A stretch of 64,000 nt of DNA from Sarcocystis neurona (lineage: Eukaryota > Apicomplexa > Conoidasida > Eucoccidiorida > Sarcocystidae), in the NCBI GenBank assembly GCA_000727475.1, contig KL647315.1, positions 849,388 through 913,387 of the forward strand, in the 5' to 3' direction. Below the pieces are notes generated by a model, which was not told the origin of the DNA, searched no databases, and saw nothing but the letters and a program-made list of their open reading frames with translations. Numbering within the stretch: the first letter of the stretch is position 1; each line of letters begins with the position of its first letter. Made by a program: the position numbers and the translations under genes. This document shows, piece by piece, positions 20,101 through 29,160 of the stretch.

Positions 20101-22422
20101 AAAATTGCCCTTTGAATTCCTACATTTTGTCGAGTGAACGTTGGCTTTCCACACACGTCCGGGAAATCGTGTCCCCTCGTGCAGGCACACACACATATAT
20201 CAAAAGAAAGAAATGCGGCCGACACGCATGCGACGCATGCATACAGGGAGAGAGATGTACAGACGCGCCTCTCCCCACGTCGGCGTGACTGTTTATATAT
20301 CTAGAGAGAAATTCGTAGACACATACGTCTGCATATATGTGTGTATATACGTACACATATGCATATATTTGTTCATACATGTGGTGGCGCTGTACTCTGT
20401 AGTGTTGTCTGTCTCTCTCCAGGAGATGGTAGGCCACTGCCAGCCGTACCTACCGATGTGTACACATATATATATATATATAATGTGAGGGGACATATGT
20501 GCGTACATGTGTAACTGCGTGTATATATATATATGCGTATGTATATATACTTATAGGATTTGCACGCGTATAGATGTAGACAAGTATAGAGAGAAACACA
20601 CAGACCGCAGAACGCGTGTACGTATGTATGTCCCTCTACACCTGCATATATATATATATATATAGGTAGATATGTGTAAGAGGATCTGCACGCGTGTAGA
20701 CGTATACAATTACGAACAGGCACACAGAGAGTACAGACCGAACGTATGTACGTATGTGTGAGTATAAACGTGTATAACTGCATACATATATATATGTATG
20801 TATATATGTGCATACATATACACATGTGATAGGGTTTGCACGCGTCTAGGTGTACCCAATGATGGCGAGAAACATAAGATTGCGGAACGCACCGGAGGAC
20901 ATGGAAAGGAAAGTTTATAACAAACGTATGCCTGGATGGTTCAGCGTGTGAAAGTCCACGGCTGAAGAATACAAATACTCGACAGCCACGCCACACAAAC
21001 GTCTTTCGTGTGTGCCCAGCCATTTGTCGCACACATTCGTAGATATGCGGAGACTTTGCTTGGCTTCGAAGTATCCACGCAGGTGACCTTATGTACATAC
21101 GCAGATGTAAATGCGCACGTATGTATCTCTCTCTCTATATATGCATATATATATATATATACATGTATACGTGTATGTAGGGACACATACACGCGTATAT
21201 GTATACAGTTCATGCGTAGACGTAAAGGTGTCTGTGCGTCTAGATAGATAGCGAGGGAACTCTCACTTTTTGCGAGGGATCCATGGCCACGTGTAGAGAC
21301 AGATACGTATATCTGTCTCACTTCCGGTTTACGAGAGATGTGTGTAGGGAATGGTCCTCAACACGTGGAGAGCGTTGTGCCAGCGCTGGAGGTGGGCCGG
21401 CGCATGCTCACACAGATCCTGGAAACTCCTACTTTCCCTGTCCATTCACGTGTGCTTCCGAGGGATACGCATGCGATTTCTACAGAAGCAACCTTGCCGG
21501 CGCGCCGGTCTCTCCCCGACGAGTAGTAGGAGTCTTCTCTTGGGTCGTTGCTCCGCCGAAAAGAGGCGCTGCTGCTTTTTCGGTCCTGCTGCTGCTGCTG
21601 TCTCGATGGTCCTGCTGCTGCTGCTTCCCGCTTGCTGGTCCTGCTGTTGGTACTGTCTCTGTGGTCCTCCTGCTGCTGCGGCTATTGTCTCGGTCGTGCT
21701 GCTGCTGTCTCTGCGGACGCAGGGGCCAGGTGCTTGGGATTAATCGCTTCGGGATTCAGAAGATGCGGGCATCGACGCTGATGCTGGCCTCTTTCGAAGA
21801 AACAAATGAACACTTGTTCGAGGCAGCGGTTCACCACCGCGCAGATCCGGTGAAGGGCGTGTCTGAGTGTATTATCATGGGGAAGCAGGTTTCTCTTGGT
21901 ACCGGCAGCTTCGACGTTCTCTTCTCTCGCCCGTCAGTGTACGTCTTCTTACGGAAGAAAGACCAGCCCCAGGTTCTGCCGAAAGTCTATGCGACTGGCA
22001 GAGATCTGCTTTATCCAGTGCGAACAAGGAAAAGCGAAGCAAATAGGCTAGGGCGCGTGCGTGCATACACGGAAGCGAGAGCAGGGGAAGAAGAGAGGGG
22101 GGGCGGGGGAGAAAACCGGTTGGTCGCCATCGACAGCCTCCTTGCAGGGTCGTCGCCTGCCGCAGCAAAGTCGGAAGAAAGGTCCACAGAAAGAGAAAAT
22201 TTTCGTGGAGAAAAAGAGAGGAGCAGAGAAAGAAAGGCGAACAGATCTCTAGAAGAGAAGAGGGACAGACAGACCAGGCAAAACAGCGCGAGAGAGGAGA
22301 GCCATGGCAGCAAGACACGTGTCTACCTTTGTGGAGATGCAGTACAGAGAAAAGGAGACCGGAGCCCTACAAGAAAAATATATCTACTTATGTATGAGTG
22401 GACACAGAGAGAGAAGAGGTGA
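3114..22422 (+). CDS. RPC1: RNA polymerase III largest subunit (RPC1), 5'-partial gene, 11 exons
   Basis: Largest catalytic subunit of nuclear RNA polymerase III, which makes tRNA, 5S and other small RNAs. Blocks appear in family order: clamp zinc site CQTCG...[38 protein letters not shown], the Mg-binding [12 protein letters not shown], trigger-loop [33 protein letters not shown] and [20 protein letters not shown], then the C-terminal VLGIEAAR and [11 protein letters not shown]. The last long blocks are the Pol III form, and no Pol II heptad tail is present. Joining 3114-5179, 7290-7952, 9023-9767, 11517-11722, 12614-12673, 12951-13884, 14686-14960, 17192-17336, 17941-18140, 19418-19539 and 21723-22422 keeps phase throughout and gives 2037 codons plus stop. 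About 60-70 N-terminal residues are missing before the first exon. Extra length comes from low-complexity insertions. The 12614-12673 exon and the last 130 residues are least certain. Confidence 0.93.
5180..7289 (+). other. RPC1 intron, 2.1 kb
   Basis: TATATGTG-type microsatellite at about 5455-5900, CTG clusters at 5905-6010, then about 1.1 kb of strongly pyrimidine-rich plus strand to the acceptor CTGCTGCAG at 7289. Long Lys/Arg/Glu-rich minus frames (6240-7090) are by-products of this strand bias. Confidence 0.85.
6810..6925. repeat. Minisatellite in RPC1 intron
   Basis: Four to five copies of an 18-21 bp unit, GCTGCCTTCCGAACCCGCT, with variants carrying TCTCGCTGCTGCC. Confidence 0.7.
7290..7952 (+). 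CDS. RPC1: RPC1 exon B: funnel, bridge helix, trigger loop
   Basis: 663 bases, phase 0 at both ends. It starts [14 protein letters not shown], matching the family block after the pore. GSKGS of other species appears as GAKGA here, followed by NIAQM and VGQQNIGG, then [20 protein letters not shown] and [18 protein letters not shown] (bridge helix and trigger loop). The donor is ATGAAG|GTGAGA. Confidence 0.96.
7953..9022 (+). other. RPC1 intron, 1.07 kb, CTG/CAG-rich
   Basis: Dense CTGCTG/CAGCAG runs (8290-8430 and 8640-9020) end in the acceptor CTGCTGCTGCAG at 9022. Long Leu/Cys-rich plus frames and Gln/Ser/Arg-rich minus frames here are repeat translations. Confidence 0.85.
9023..9767 (+). 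CDS. RPC1: RPC1 exon C: jaw start with Q-rich insertion
   Basis: Begins [20 protein letters not shown] and [19 protein letters not shown], the strongly conserved stretch after the trigger loop, then [11 protein letters not shown]. The same frame stays open through a His/Gln-rich insertion (9200-9640) to [27 protein letters not shown] at 9173 could be a donor, but the conserved reading past it and the phase match of the later donor GCTG|GTACGA (phase 1) with the next exon favour the long form. Confidence 0.8.
9768..11516 (+). other. RPC1 intron, 1.75 kb
   Basis: CTG runs (9815-9960), TATATA/TGTGTA microsatellites (10055-10280 and 10750-11140), two palindromic GTGTAC elements (10456-10469 and 10484-10497), and the acceptor GACTGTCGCAG at 11516. 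No separate gene seen. Confidence 0.75.
11517..11722 (+). CDS. RPC1: RPC1 exon D
   Basis: Enters in phase 1 and leaves in phase 0 (206 bases), matching both neighbours. It encodes [37 protein letters not shown] and a short Gln run. This part of the jaw is poorly conserved across RPC1 proteins, so it rests on phase, non-repetitive coding sequence and the clean CAG acceptor and AAA|GTAATG donor. Confidence 0.65.
11723..12613 (+). other. RPC1 intron with 45-55 bp repeat
   Basis: Between 11860 and 12240 a unit like GTATAGAATATATTCCATGT plus a TATATATG spacer recurs about seven times. It is followed by unremarkable sequence and a T/C-rich tract before the acceptor at 12613. Confidence 0.65.
12614..12673 (+). 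CDS. RPC1: RPC1 candidate 60-bp exon E
   Basis: Twenty codons, [20 protein letters not shown], flanked by a long CTTT-rich tract ending in AATGAAG and by the donor CCC|GTACGT. It is phase 0 on both sides, so it can be kept or skipped without a frame change. No conserved residues prove it. Confidence 0.45.
12951..13884 (+). CDS. RPC1: RPC1 exon F: jaw to GEPGTQMT block
   Basis: Starts [14 protein letters not shown] after acceptor [27 protein letters not shown] matches the fungal LLPYAIMETANEIL region, and [20 protein letters not shown] matches the helix before it. An acidic, Gln-rich, purine-biased insertion (13370-13700) follows, then [16 protein letters not shown] and [20 protein letters not shown]. 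Ends in phase 1 at the donor GCTG|GTAAGG. Confidence 0.93.
13885..14685 (+). other. RPC1 intron, 0.8 kb
   Basis: Purine-rich (GAAGAAGAG) to about 14340, then a stretch with an unexplained open frame (14266-14549), then CTG-rich sequence to the acceptor CCTGCAG. The flanking protein blocks FHFAG and VASMNV are adjacent in all RPC1 proteins, so this is intron. Confidence 0.9.
14686..14960 (+). CDS. RPC1: RPC1 exon G
   Basis: Completes the split Gly codon and encodes [19 protein letters not shown], the Pol III hallmark, then [20 protein letters not shown] and [20 protein letters not shown]. The donor is ACACG|GTCAGT, phase 0. Confidence 0.97.
15345..15440. repeat. CGTCTC short tandem repeat
   Basis: About ten degenerate copies of CCGTCTC or CGCCGTCTCTT in under 100 bases. 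The same hexamer occurs at 1-60 and in the 2880-2910 pyrimidine tract. Confidence 0.75.
15742..16200. repeat. Three-copy tandem repeat, 156 and 179 bp spacing
   Basis: Copies start at 15742, 15898 and 16077 with GGTCTGCATGC followed by TTTGTTCACATCTGCAT-like sequence and a TATATA spacer. Each copy contains a GCATGC motif. Confidence 0.8.
17192..17336 (+). CDS. RPC1: RPC1 exon H
   Basis: Encodes [20 protein letters not shown] and [14 protein letters not shown], the region of yeast DIAVAITRASKLKIQ. Acceptor TTTTGCAG; donor ATAG|GTAACA, phase 1. Confidence 0.92.
17337..17940 (+). other. RPC1 intron with palindrome cluster
   Basis: TATATA to 17450, then GC-rich sequence to 17940 carrying repeated GTGTACGTACACC palindromes. 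The acceptor is CTCGGCGTAG. Confidence 0.9.
17508..17860. repeat. Cluster of GGTGTACGTACACC palindromes
   Basis: Perfect 14-bp inverted repeats at 17686-17699, 17780-17793 and 17847-17860, and a 12-base match (TGTACGTACACC) at 17509-17520. Two copies sit in CCGGTGTACGTACACCCG. Further near-copies are at 10456-10469, 22892-22905 and 27107-27120. Confidence 0.85.
17941..18140 (+). CDS. RPC1: RPC1 exon I
   Basis: Encodes (G)[19 protein letters not shown], matching yeast LPDVVVKGLPDISRAVI, then [20 protein letters not shown] and [10 protein letters not shown]. Donor GCTCAG|GTACAC, phase 0. Confidence 0.96.
18141..19417 (+). other. RPC1 intron, 1.28 kb
   Basis: Nearly all TATATG/TGTGTA microsatellite, with a short TTATTATAATTATTATTA run at 19225-19245 and a CTG patch before the acceptor CTACGGCAG. 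Confidence 0.85.
19418..19539 (+). CDS. RPC1: RPC1 exon J
   Basis: Encodes [20 protein letters not shown] and [14 protein letters not shown], near-identical in pattern to yeast [15 protein letters not shown]...LLGDVMTY. Donor CAG|GTAATA, phase 2. Confidence 0.97.
19540..21722 (+). other. RPC1 intron, 2.2 kb
   Basis: TATATG microsatellites, a three-copy repeat (20550-20880), a less repetitive stretch (20900-21500) and CTG-rich sequence up to the acceptor CGGACGCAG at 21722. Confidence 0.85.
20550..20880. repeat. Three-copy tandem repeat, about 130-145 bp
   Basis: Copies begin near 20555, 20686 and 20832 with AGGATTTGCACGCGTATAGA-like sequence, followed by AGACCG-type and TATATA sections. Confidence 0.75.
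21723..22422 (+). CDS. RPC1: RPC1 last exon K
   Basis: Completes an Arg codon, then [37 protein letters not shown] and [20 protein letters not shown]: the conserved C-terminal end of RPC1. After about 22020 the frame continues for 130 residues as a basic, Arg/Glu/Lys/Ser-rich tail to TGA at 22420. Normal RPC1 proteins end soon after this point, so the tail is either a lineage extension or runs past an unspotted donor (for example near 22020). Confidence 0.92.
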
Positions 22423-24769
22423 AACAACATTGCAGACACGTATTGACAAGGCACAGATATACAGAAGGATAAAGAGAAAAGGTGTAGGACGGATAGACTT
22501 ACCTGTCTATAAAATATATAGAGAGAGAAAACCCAGACGGAGAGACGAATGTATGTGTGTGTATTTCATCGAGATAAAGGTAGGCACGTTGGGCCGTAGG
22601 TGGGGGAAAGGAGTAGATGGGTTGGGCCGGAGTGTGCGTAGTGTGACTTCACCGAGGCACATGTTTCCTGCATATAGACATTTCGACGACATACGCAGGG
22701 TGGTCGATTTCTCGGTGCCTTTCGAGTGTATGTACACCCCACGATCAAGCGTGCGCCGTACAGTGGCGGGTGTGTGTACACCCGGAGACGCGTCTGAACA
22801 AGAGGAGTGCGTGTGCGTTGTACTTCTCGTGTATGTACAATTGACGACAGCGTGCTGCTACAGCGTGTACGCAGTCGAGTGGTGCATGTGTAGTGTACGT
22901 ACACCCGAATCTACGCGCGCAGGGATACACGTAGATAGACACAAGTGGACACGTATGTGTGTATGTATCTTTTTTCTAGTTCTGCGCGCTTTTTCTCGCT
23001 TTGCTGCAGACACATGAGTCGAAACGCTCTTCCTGGGATTCTGAAGGAGTACCGCGTGCCTCCTGTACGAGTGGCTTTCGGCGAGGCCGCGGGAGGGGGC
23101 ACATATTGACAAGGGTTGAGCGTGTGCTGCTCGTGCTCTAGCAGGTCGTAGCGCTGCTGCGGGAGCTCACATCGCCTCTGCTGCGGCGCTCGCTTTCGCC
23201 GCTGCAGCGGGCGGTGTTACTGCTGTAGCATCTTCCGCCGCTGCGGCAGGTTTCTGCGGTCTGCTGCATGTCCTGATGTTGCTGCTGCAGCCCTCCAGCG
23301 GCTACCACACTGCTCGATGTGGCTGTAGGGCGTGTTGATGCTGCTGCACCTGTCGGATGCTGCTTGAGCTAGCTGTTGTTGCGACGGCTGGTGTTGTCTA
23401 TGCGGCGGGTGTCGCTGCTTCTGCTGCTTTGCCTCGCGTTGCTGCTGCCGAGGCTGGTGCTGGTGCTTATGAAGCGGCGCTTGCTTGCTGGTGCTGCTGC
23501 GGCGCTTGCTTGCTGGTGCTGCTGCGGCGCTTGCCTACTGTCGCTGCTGCAGCTCGTGTTGCCGGTGCAGTGCTTGCTGGTGCTATTGTAGCGCGTGCTC
23601 GCAGTTGCTGCTGCGGCTCTTGCTGTTGCGGTTGCACGAATTACTAGCGCAAGTCCAGGCTTTGCTGCTGCCGCCGTAGCTGTTCTTGCGGCCGCGGATT
23701 CGGAGAAGTCTGCAGCGCATCTTGCTCTAGAAGCGGTTTGCTGCTGCGACTCGAGCTTCCTGCGGCTGCACTTTCTAAGTGATACTGTTGATGCTGCTGG
23801 TGATGGCGCTGCGCACTTTGCTGCCGCGTGACCGTCTCTTGGCTGCCACCTCAGAGCTGCGGCACTCTTCAACACCGGCGCACATTTATGTATGTACTCG
23901 TATGTGTGTGTGTGTATATAGTGCCCAAATATATTCTTATATATTACGTATATATACGTACTTATTTATACATATACATACATATATATATTTGTTTACG
24001 TACGTGTACAGAAGTCCGCGTACCGGTGTACGTACTTGTATGTATGTATTAACGTGTACTACGTACGTACCTGTTTATAAGTGTGCGTCTACCGATACAC
24101 GTATATACATATATTTATGTATATCTATTACATGTGTATATACACGTCTGCTTGAGTGTATACGTACAGTCTTCATTTGCCTCTCTGTGCAGATACACAA
24201 TCTCTGCAGAAAATACTCGTGTGGATCTGCATGTGTACCGCGTCATATTGAAGGACATAGAGGTCGTGGATGTACCATAATATATACTTGTATATGTATT
24301 TTAGTCTGGATTTTGAAGGGGTGTTTTAGGTATTTGAACGTGTCCTCCACCCACACACGCAGGTGGCGTCCCAGAGCTGGGGATGCATACGTGTATTTTC
24401 ATAGATATACATATGAATATGTGTGACTACCTGAACAGACGGTACGGAAGGTTCCGATACGTTTGTATGTGTATATATATATACATATATATACACGTGT
24501 ACACTCGTACTTCTACATCTAAACTGCCCCTGTTGTATGTGTCCACTTCTGCGTACGTGTGTGTTTTCTTGAGCACACGCGAGGAAACGGGACGGGGAGG
24601 CTGTGGCATGCGGGAGTCTCAACTAAGCGGACTTCCAGTGCATGTCTCGGTTTCCGATTCTCTTACACGCAGTCCCATTTCATCGCTTCGCCGCAGTCTG
24701 GTACCAGAAGTCACAGCTTGTATAAATCAATCCTATGCCTGGAAGCTTTAGCGACGCAAGAATGTCATC
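22423..24769. other. Intergenic: palindromes, CTG tract, microsatellites
   Basis: Diverged GTGTAC palindromes at 22727-22740, 22770-22780 and 22892-22905. A CTG-rich block at 23140-23850 can be read as Ala/Cys/Leu or Gln/Ser frames. TATACGTA microsatellites at 23885-24520. No supported gene. Confidence 0.6.
23475..23549. repeat. 25-bp tandem repeat, three copies
   Basis: CGGCGCTTGCTTGCTGGTGC plus TGCTG repeats at 23475, 23500 and 23525. A period of 25 is not a multiple of three, which argues that this CTG-rich block is not coding. Confidence 0.8.
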
Positions 24770-25174
24770 TTGTATTCTCTCGCCGTCAGTTGGGCACCTT
24801 GCTTCGTTGTCTTCTCTTGTTTCCGGTTGAAGTTTCCTGGTTTTATCGGGGGAACTATGAAGCTGCGGTGCAGCACGGCTGTTTGTAACAGGCTACGAAG
24901 GAGAGTACATGAAGTCCTTCTAACACCAGAGACGCTTGTTCTATCAAATAGCAGTGTCGAAGTGCATCTACACAAGCGAAGCTCTGAAATACCTACCCGA
25001 AGAACGAGAAGAAGGGCAGAAGTCTCTACGAAATGCGGTACCTGCAGTTCTGCTGCTGCGTTCGGCTATCTGATCACAAATGGCTACTTTCGCGCACAAT
25101 GCTGCGCTGGTGCCACTATGCACATGCACATATATATATATACATATATTTGTATGGAGGTGATCGAGATGTGA
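24770..25174 (+). CDS. Candidate small ORF, unknown
   Basis: 134 codons from ATG to TGA, mostly free of simple repeats in its first 110 residues, with MKLRCSTAVCNRLRRRVHEV and TPETLVLSNSSVEVHLHKRS. The last 20 codons run into TATATA repeat. A GTGAGT at 25170 could be a donor instead of the stop being used. No family recognised; it may be chance. Confidence 0.25.
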   Translation: MYSLAVSWAPCFVVFSCFRLKFPGFIGGTMKLRCSTAVCNRLRRRVHEVLLTPETLVLSNSSVEVHLHKRSSEIPTRRTRRRAEVSTKCGTCSSAAAFGYLITNGYFRAQCCAGATMHMHIYIYTYICMEVIEM

Positions 25175-25345
25175 GTACTTCACTTGCAGCCACGGCGCCG
25201 ACTGTGGATGCTAGCGGGCATACACGGATACACGTATATGTGAGGATACACCAAATGCATAGGTGTGTACTTTTACCTACTTCACCTGCAGCGACGGCGC
25301 TGCCTGTAGATTCTAGCGGGCACACATACATGGGGGTACGCCAAG
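25160..25345. repeat. Two-copy direct repeat, about 105 bp
   Basis: TACTTCACTTGCAGCCACGG (25175) and TACTTCACCTGCAGCGACGG (25278) each lead into GGCGC-GACTGT-GATGCTAGCGGGC-type sequence. Copies are about 80 percent alike by eye. Confidence 0.75.
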
Positions 25346-25671
25346 TGCAAACATACGAACATTACATGTATATACATACGTGCGTACGCAAGTATATGCA
25401 TTCGCACAGATATGTGTGTGTGTATATGTCTAGCACCAGGGTTTGCTGCGCTGTGAGATGTGGCAGGTCAGTTTTTCCGGACCCCATTCTCTGACGCAAA
25501 AGAATTTCGCGTCTTACGCAAGACACGCTCGAAGACACGCATATGTGTATACAAGTATACGTGTGTATTTATATGTGTGTCTCCACTTGTACACTCGGGA
25601 AGATTTGCACACTGCCCGGCATGCGTACATACTTACACGTGTGAACACGTATAATGTGCATCATGCTACAC

Positions 25672-25961
25672 TCGCGGGAACGCGTCCATATGCATTAAGG
25701 AAGTTGCCACTGAGACTGCGACCTTTGATGGAAGCTATTCTCATTGTACCCCTCCACGTCCACGAGAAGGAGGATAACTTGCACGTAATTAGCTTTTCAA
25801 CAGGACGACGTCTTGATTTAAAGGCGATGGCACAGCTCACCTGCGTGCGGATAGAATCTGCGGCCCAAATATCAGTTCGCTACACCTTACTCTCACTTGA
25901 TGTATATGTGTGCACATATTGTCACTCAGAGGCACGAGAAGGCACGAAGCGGTATCCGTAG
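25672..25961 (+). CDS. Candidate exon, unknown
   Basis: Part of a 172-codon frame. The non-repetitive section reads YALRKLPLRLRPLMEAILIV, HVHEKEDNLHVISFSTGRRL and DLKAMAQLTCVRIESAAQIS, with coding-like composition unlike its surroundings. Upstream codons are microsatellite. No family recognised; it could be an exon of the same transcript as 24770-25174. Confidence 0.3.
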
Positions 25962-28900
25962 GTGTGCATCCAATCCATCACATACCTCACACGCTATACA
26001 GGTATGTGTATATATATATATATGTATATACATATATATATATATGTATATATACATATCCCTGTGATATGTGGAGAGATGAGGAGATACTCATTTCCTC
26101 TACCCGCACCCAGAAATATTCACGCGAATAAGGTGTGCACATACTACACATATCTCTGCAGTTGTTTTTTTTATACTTTGCAGAAAGTGTATTTCCCCTG
26201 TGAATCATCGCCATTCAGGCCCCTGCTCGGCATTACAGTTAGAGATAAACTTACGCTTACCCAAATACGTGTATACCTATTATATGCACATCTGTGTATG
26301 TGGAGATGTCAGCACTGACGGCATTTGTATGTGCACGAGCTACACGAGAGTACGTACTTCTACCACTTGACATCAGGGCGTCCGATGTGTAAACTCGTCC
26401 ACAATATGTTATCTAATAGCACTGTGCGCAGTAGGCAGCGTAGGTTCTTGAAGAAGCGCGTATTGCGTCTCAGTCGCATTTCGTGTGAGCTCCGTGTTCC
26501 ATAAGTATAATGGCTCACAGGTGTAATGAAGAGTGACGAAGGAAGTTTGTAAGACGTTTTAACATCACTCTGATGCACACTGAGGATAGCGAACCGCATA
26601 ATGGTCATCACCGACGGATGATTTGAGCAAGTGCGAGCCTGGATACCAGACTGACGAAGGACTTTCGATGGATGGTTGTGCTTCTGACCGCATACCGTCG
26701 GTAAAAAAACATGTACATGCGTATATAATAGGTGTGTATGTCTATGTTTGTATACCCTGCATCTTTTGGTGGTGAAGTGTATGCTCGTGTATATCAGGTG
26801 ACACGACACATGCGCACACATATATACATACATATACATATGCATAAACCTGCATATGGAGGTACCGAAGTGTGCCTGTGAGTGCGGTAGCTGAAACGAA
26901 GGTATCCTGGTGTTTGCTCATTCGTAGACATATCTGTGTGAGTCCGCACAGACCGACACTTGAGTGGTGCACACCGTGTTTCCAGCGCTACCCTGCTGCT
27001 TGATATGTACGCAGACCGCCGAGATACGCGTGCGAGCAGCACGAACACGTGTTTGCGTCTTCGTCACGTTATATGGAAAAGTGGTTTATGGTGGACTCTT
27101 GTTTCAGGTGTACGTACACTGCAGGGCTGGAGTTCGGCGGCCACTTGCGCGCTGTTGCGGGACATCAAAAGTTCACCTTACAGGAAAGGATAGCGGTCAT
27201 TCACTGCAGAATGCACGAAGTAATAGTATAACAATACAACAACGAGTATAGGGCAACTCTGTTCAGTTCCTCGGCGACGAAAATGAGTGGATGAGAGCTC
27301 GATCGTAGGAAGCATTGCTGCACAGAACGTGTGCTTGAACGCTGCAACTACGGAAGCCACACGACCTAAAATGTCGTGATCTTCGTGCCAGCTACGTAAT
27401 TTGGTGACTTGTTGGGAATTATGTAAAAGCAGTCGCCTGTGAACAGATTTCGCAACCCGGGTTACGAGGACAGCGAAATTCGAATTTTCGCAAAGTTCCC
27501 ACCAAATGGGGCCCTTTCTGCAATGGTCCACTCCCCCCCATTGGAAACAAGATGCACTACGAGAAGCACCTAAACATTTGAGGAAAAATGAACCTCTATC
27601 GATGCTCGAGCTGTTTCCTGAGAGAAACAGTTTGCGCTTCACTGCAACGGTTGCGTTGCAAGAACTGATTATTCGACACAGAGAGACTGAACAGTTGTCC
27701 TTTGTCGCAAAACGCTATAAACATTGAGACTCCATCGTAACGTCATATCACCTCGTGACTATGATATGCTTCATTTTGCAATTTGCACGGCGTTCCTGTG
27801 TATATATACATATATATATATAAATGAGTGTGTACGCTAGCATATATATATATATATATATACTTCAGCGTAAACAGGGAGTGAGCCACAAACGGAGCAT
27901 ATATCTCCTAGCTCACTCATGCGTGTCCATTTTCAAAAGAGCTGACCTTTGTGTGCGCAGCAGGAGGCATACCCAGACGAGTGTGCACCGCTTCGTACGT
28001 GTACCTATCGCTACGAAGGAGAAGACTCGAGACAAATTTTCATTTCAACTCTGCCACGGCTTGTGACTTGAATATGATACACAATTCAGTTTATTTCCAT
28101 ATGTATGTTTAGATAAAAGACTGAGATTAGCACTCCTGTGTTTGGCAATCCACCGGTGTGTGCGTACAAACCTGTATCAAAACCAACGTTGGTTTGACGT
28201 GTGTCAGAGTAATGTGCAAAAGTTTGAGCGGATGCTTATAAACACGGCAGGCTGTGGTTAACGGGAACTTCTACTGTGCGAATACGTGTGCAGGAACTCC
28301 TGGTGTTGTTTTCAAATAAAACTGCCAGAGGAACAACATATTTCTAGTACTTAATACGTCAAGTGCGACATTCAGACTGGTCGACCTTGCTTCTTCTTCG
28401 CTTTCATTGAAGTTTACTCTTCTCGCGAGTGTCACTTCATGGAGGCAAGCCCTACAGAAGAAACTGAGGCGTACCGGAGGAACACTTGCCGCATCCGCAC
28501 TGCTGTGCAGCGGTGTAAACTGCGAACTGGACAGGCGCGCGCACTCCAAATAGAGCTGACGTTAACTGTAGGGGTTCCTCCCAGGTCCAGGAAATCGTAC
28601 GTCCACGGAGCGGGTGGAAATACACACGATTACATCCTGACATATTTGTAAAGCGAACTACTACTTACGCGGCGTATACAAAGAGATACACACATACATA
28701 CGTGTACGTTTAATGCCGCAGGTGTAGAGAGAGATACATTCCACATTCTGCGATGCTTCGGACGTGTAGGACTTGTGAAAGACGGTATCCATGTACGGAC
28801 TGGATTACTACGGAGAAGTCACAGTGATCTGCGGGCCATCTTTTTATGCCAAAGACGTTCGTAACCCCTGGAAGTCTTGTTTATACCGACACAAATGTGC

Positions 28901-29107
28901 GTAGGTACATATGTCAAGTTGCAGGCATATGTATACACAAATGTGTCTATATACATGCATACAAGTTACCTATAATGAGCGTGTTGCGTATGTATATATA
29001 TAGTATGTATATCTCTATGCGTCCATATAGATCTATATCTATATCTATCTATATATATATCTATCTATCTACCTATCTACCTATCTATCTACCTATCTAT
29101 CTATCTA

Positions 29108-29160
<53 letters not shown>

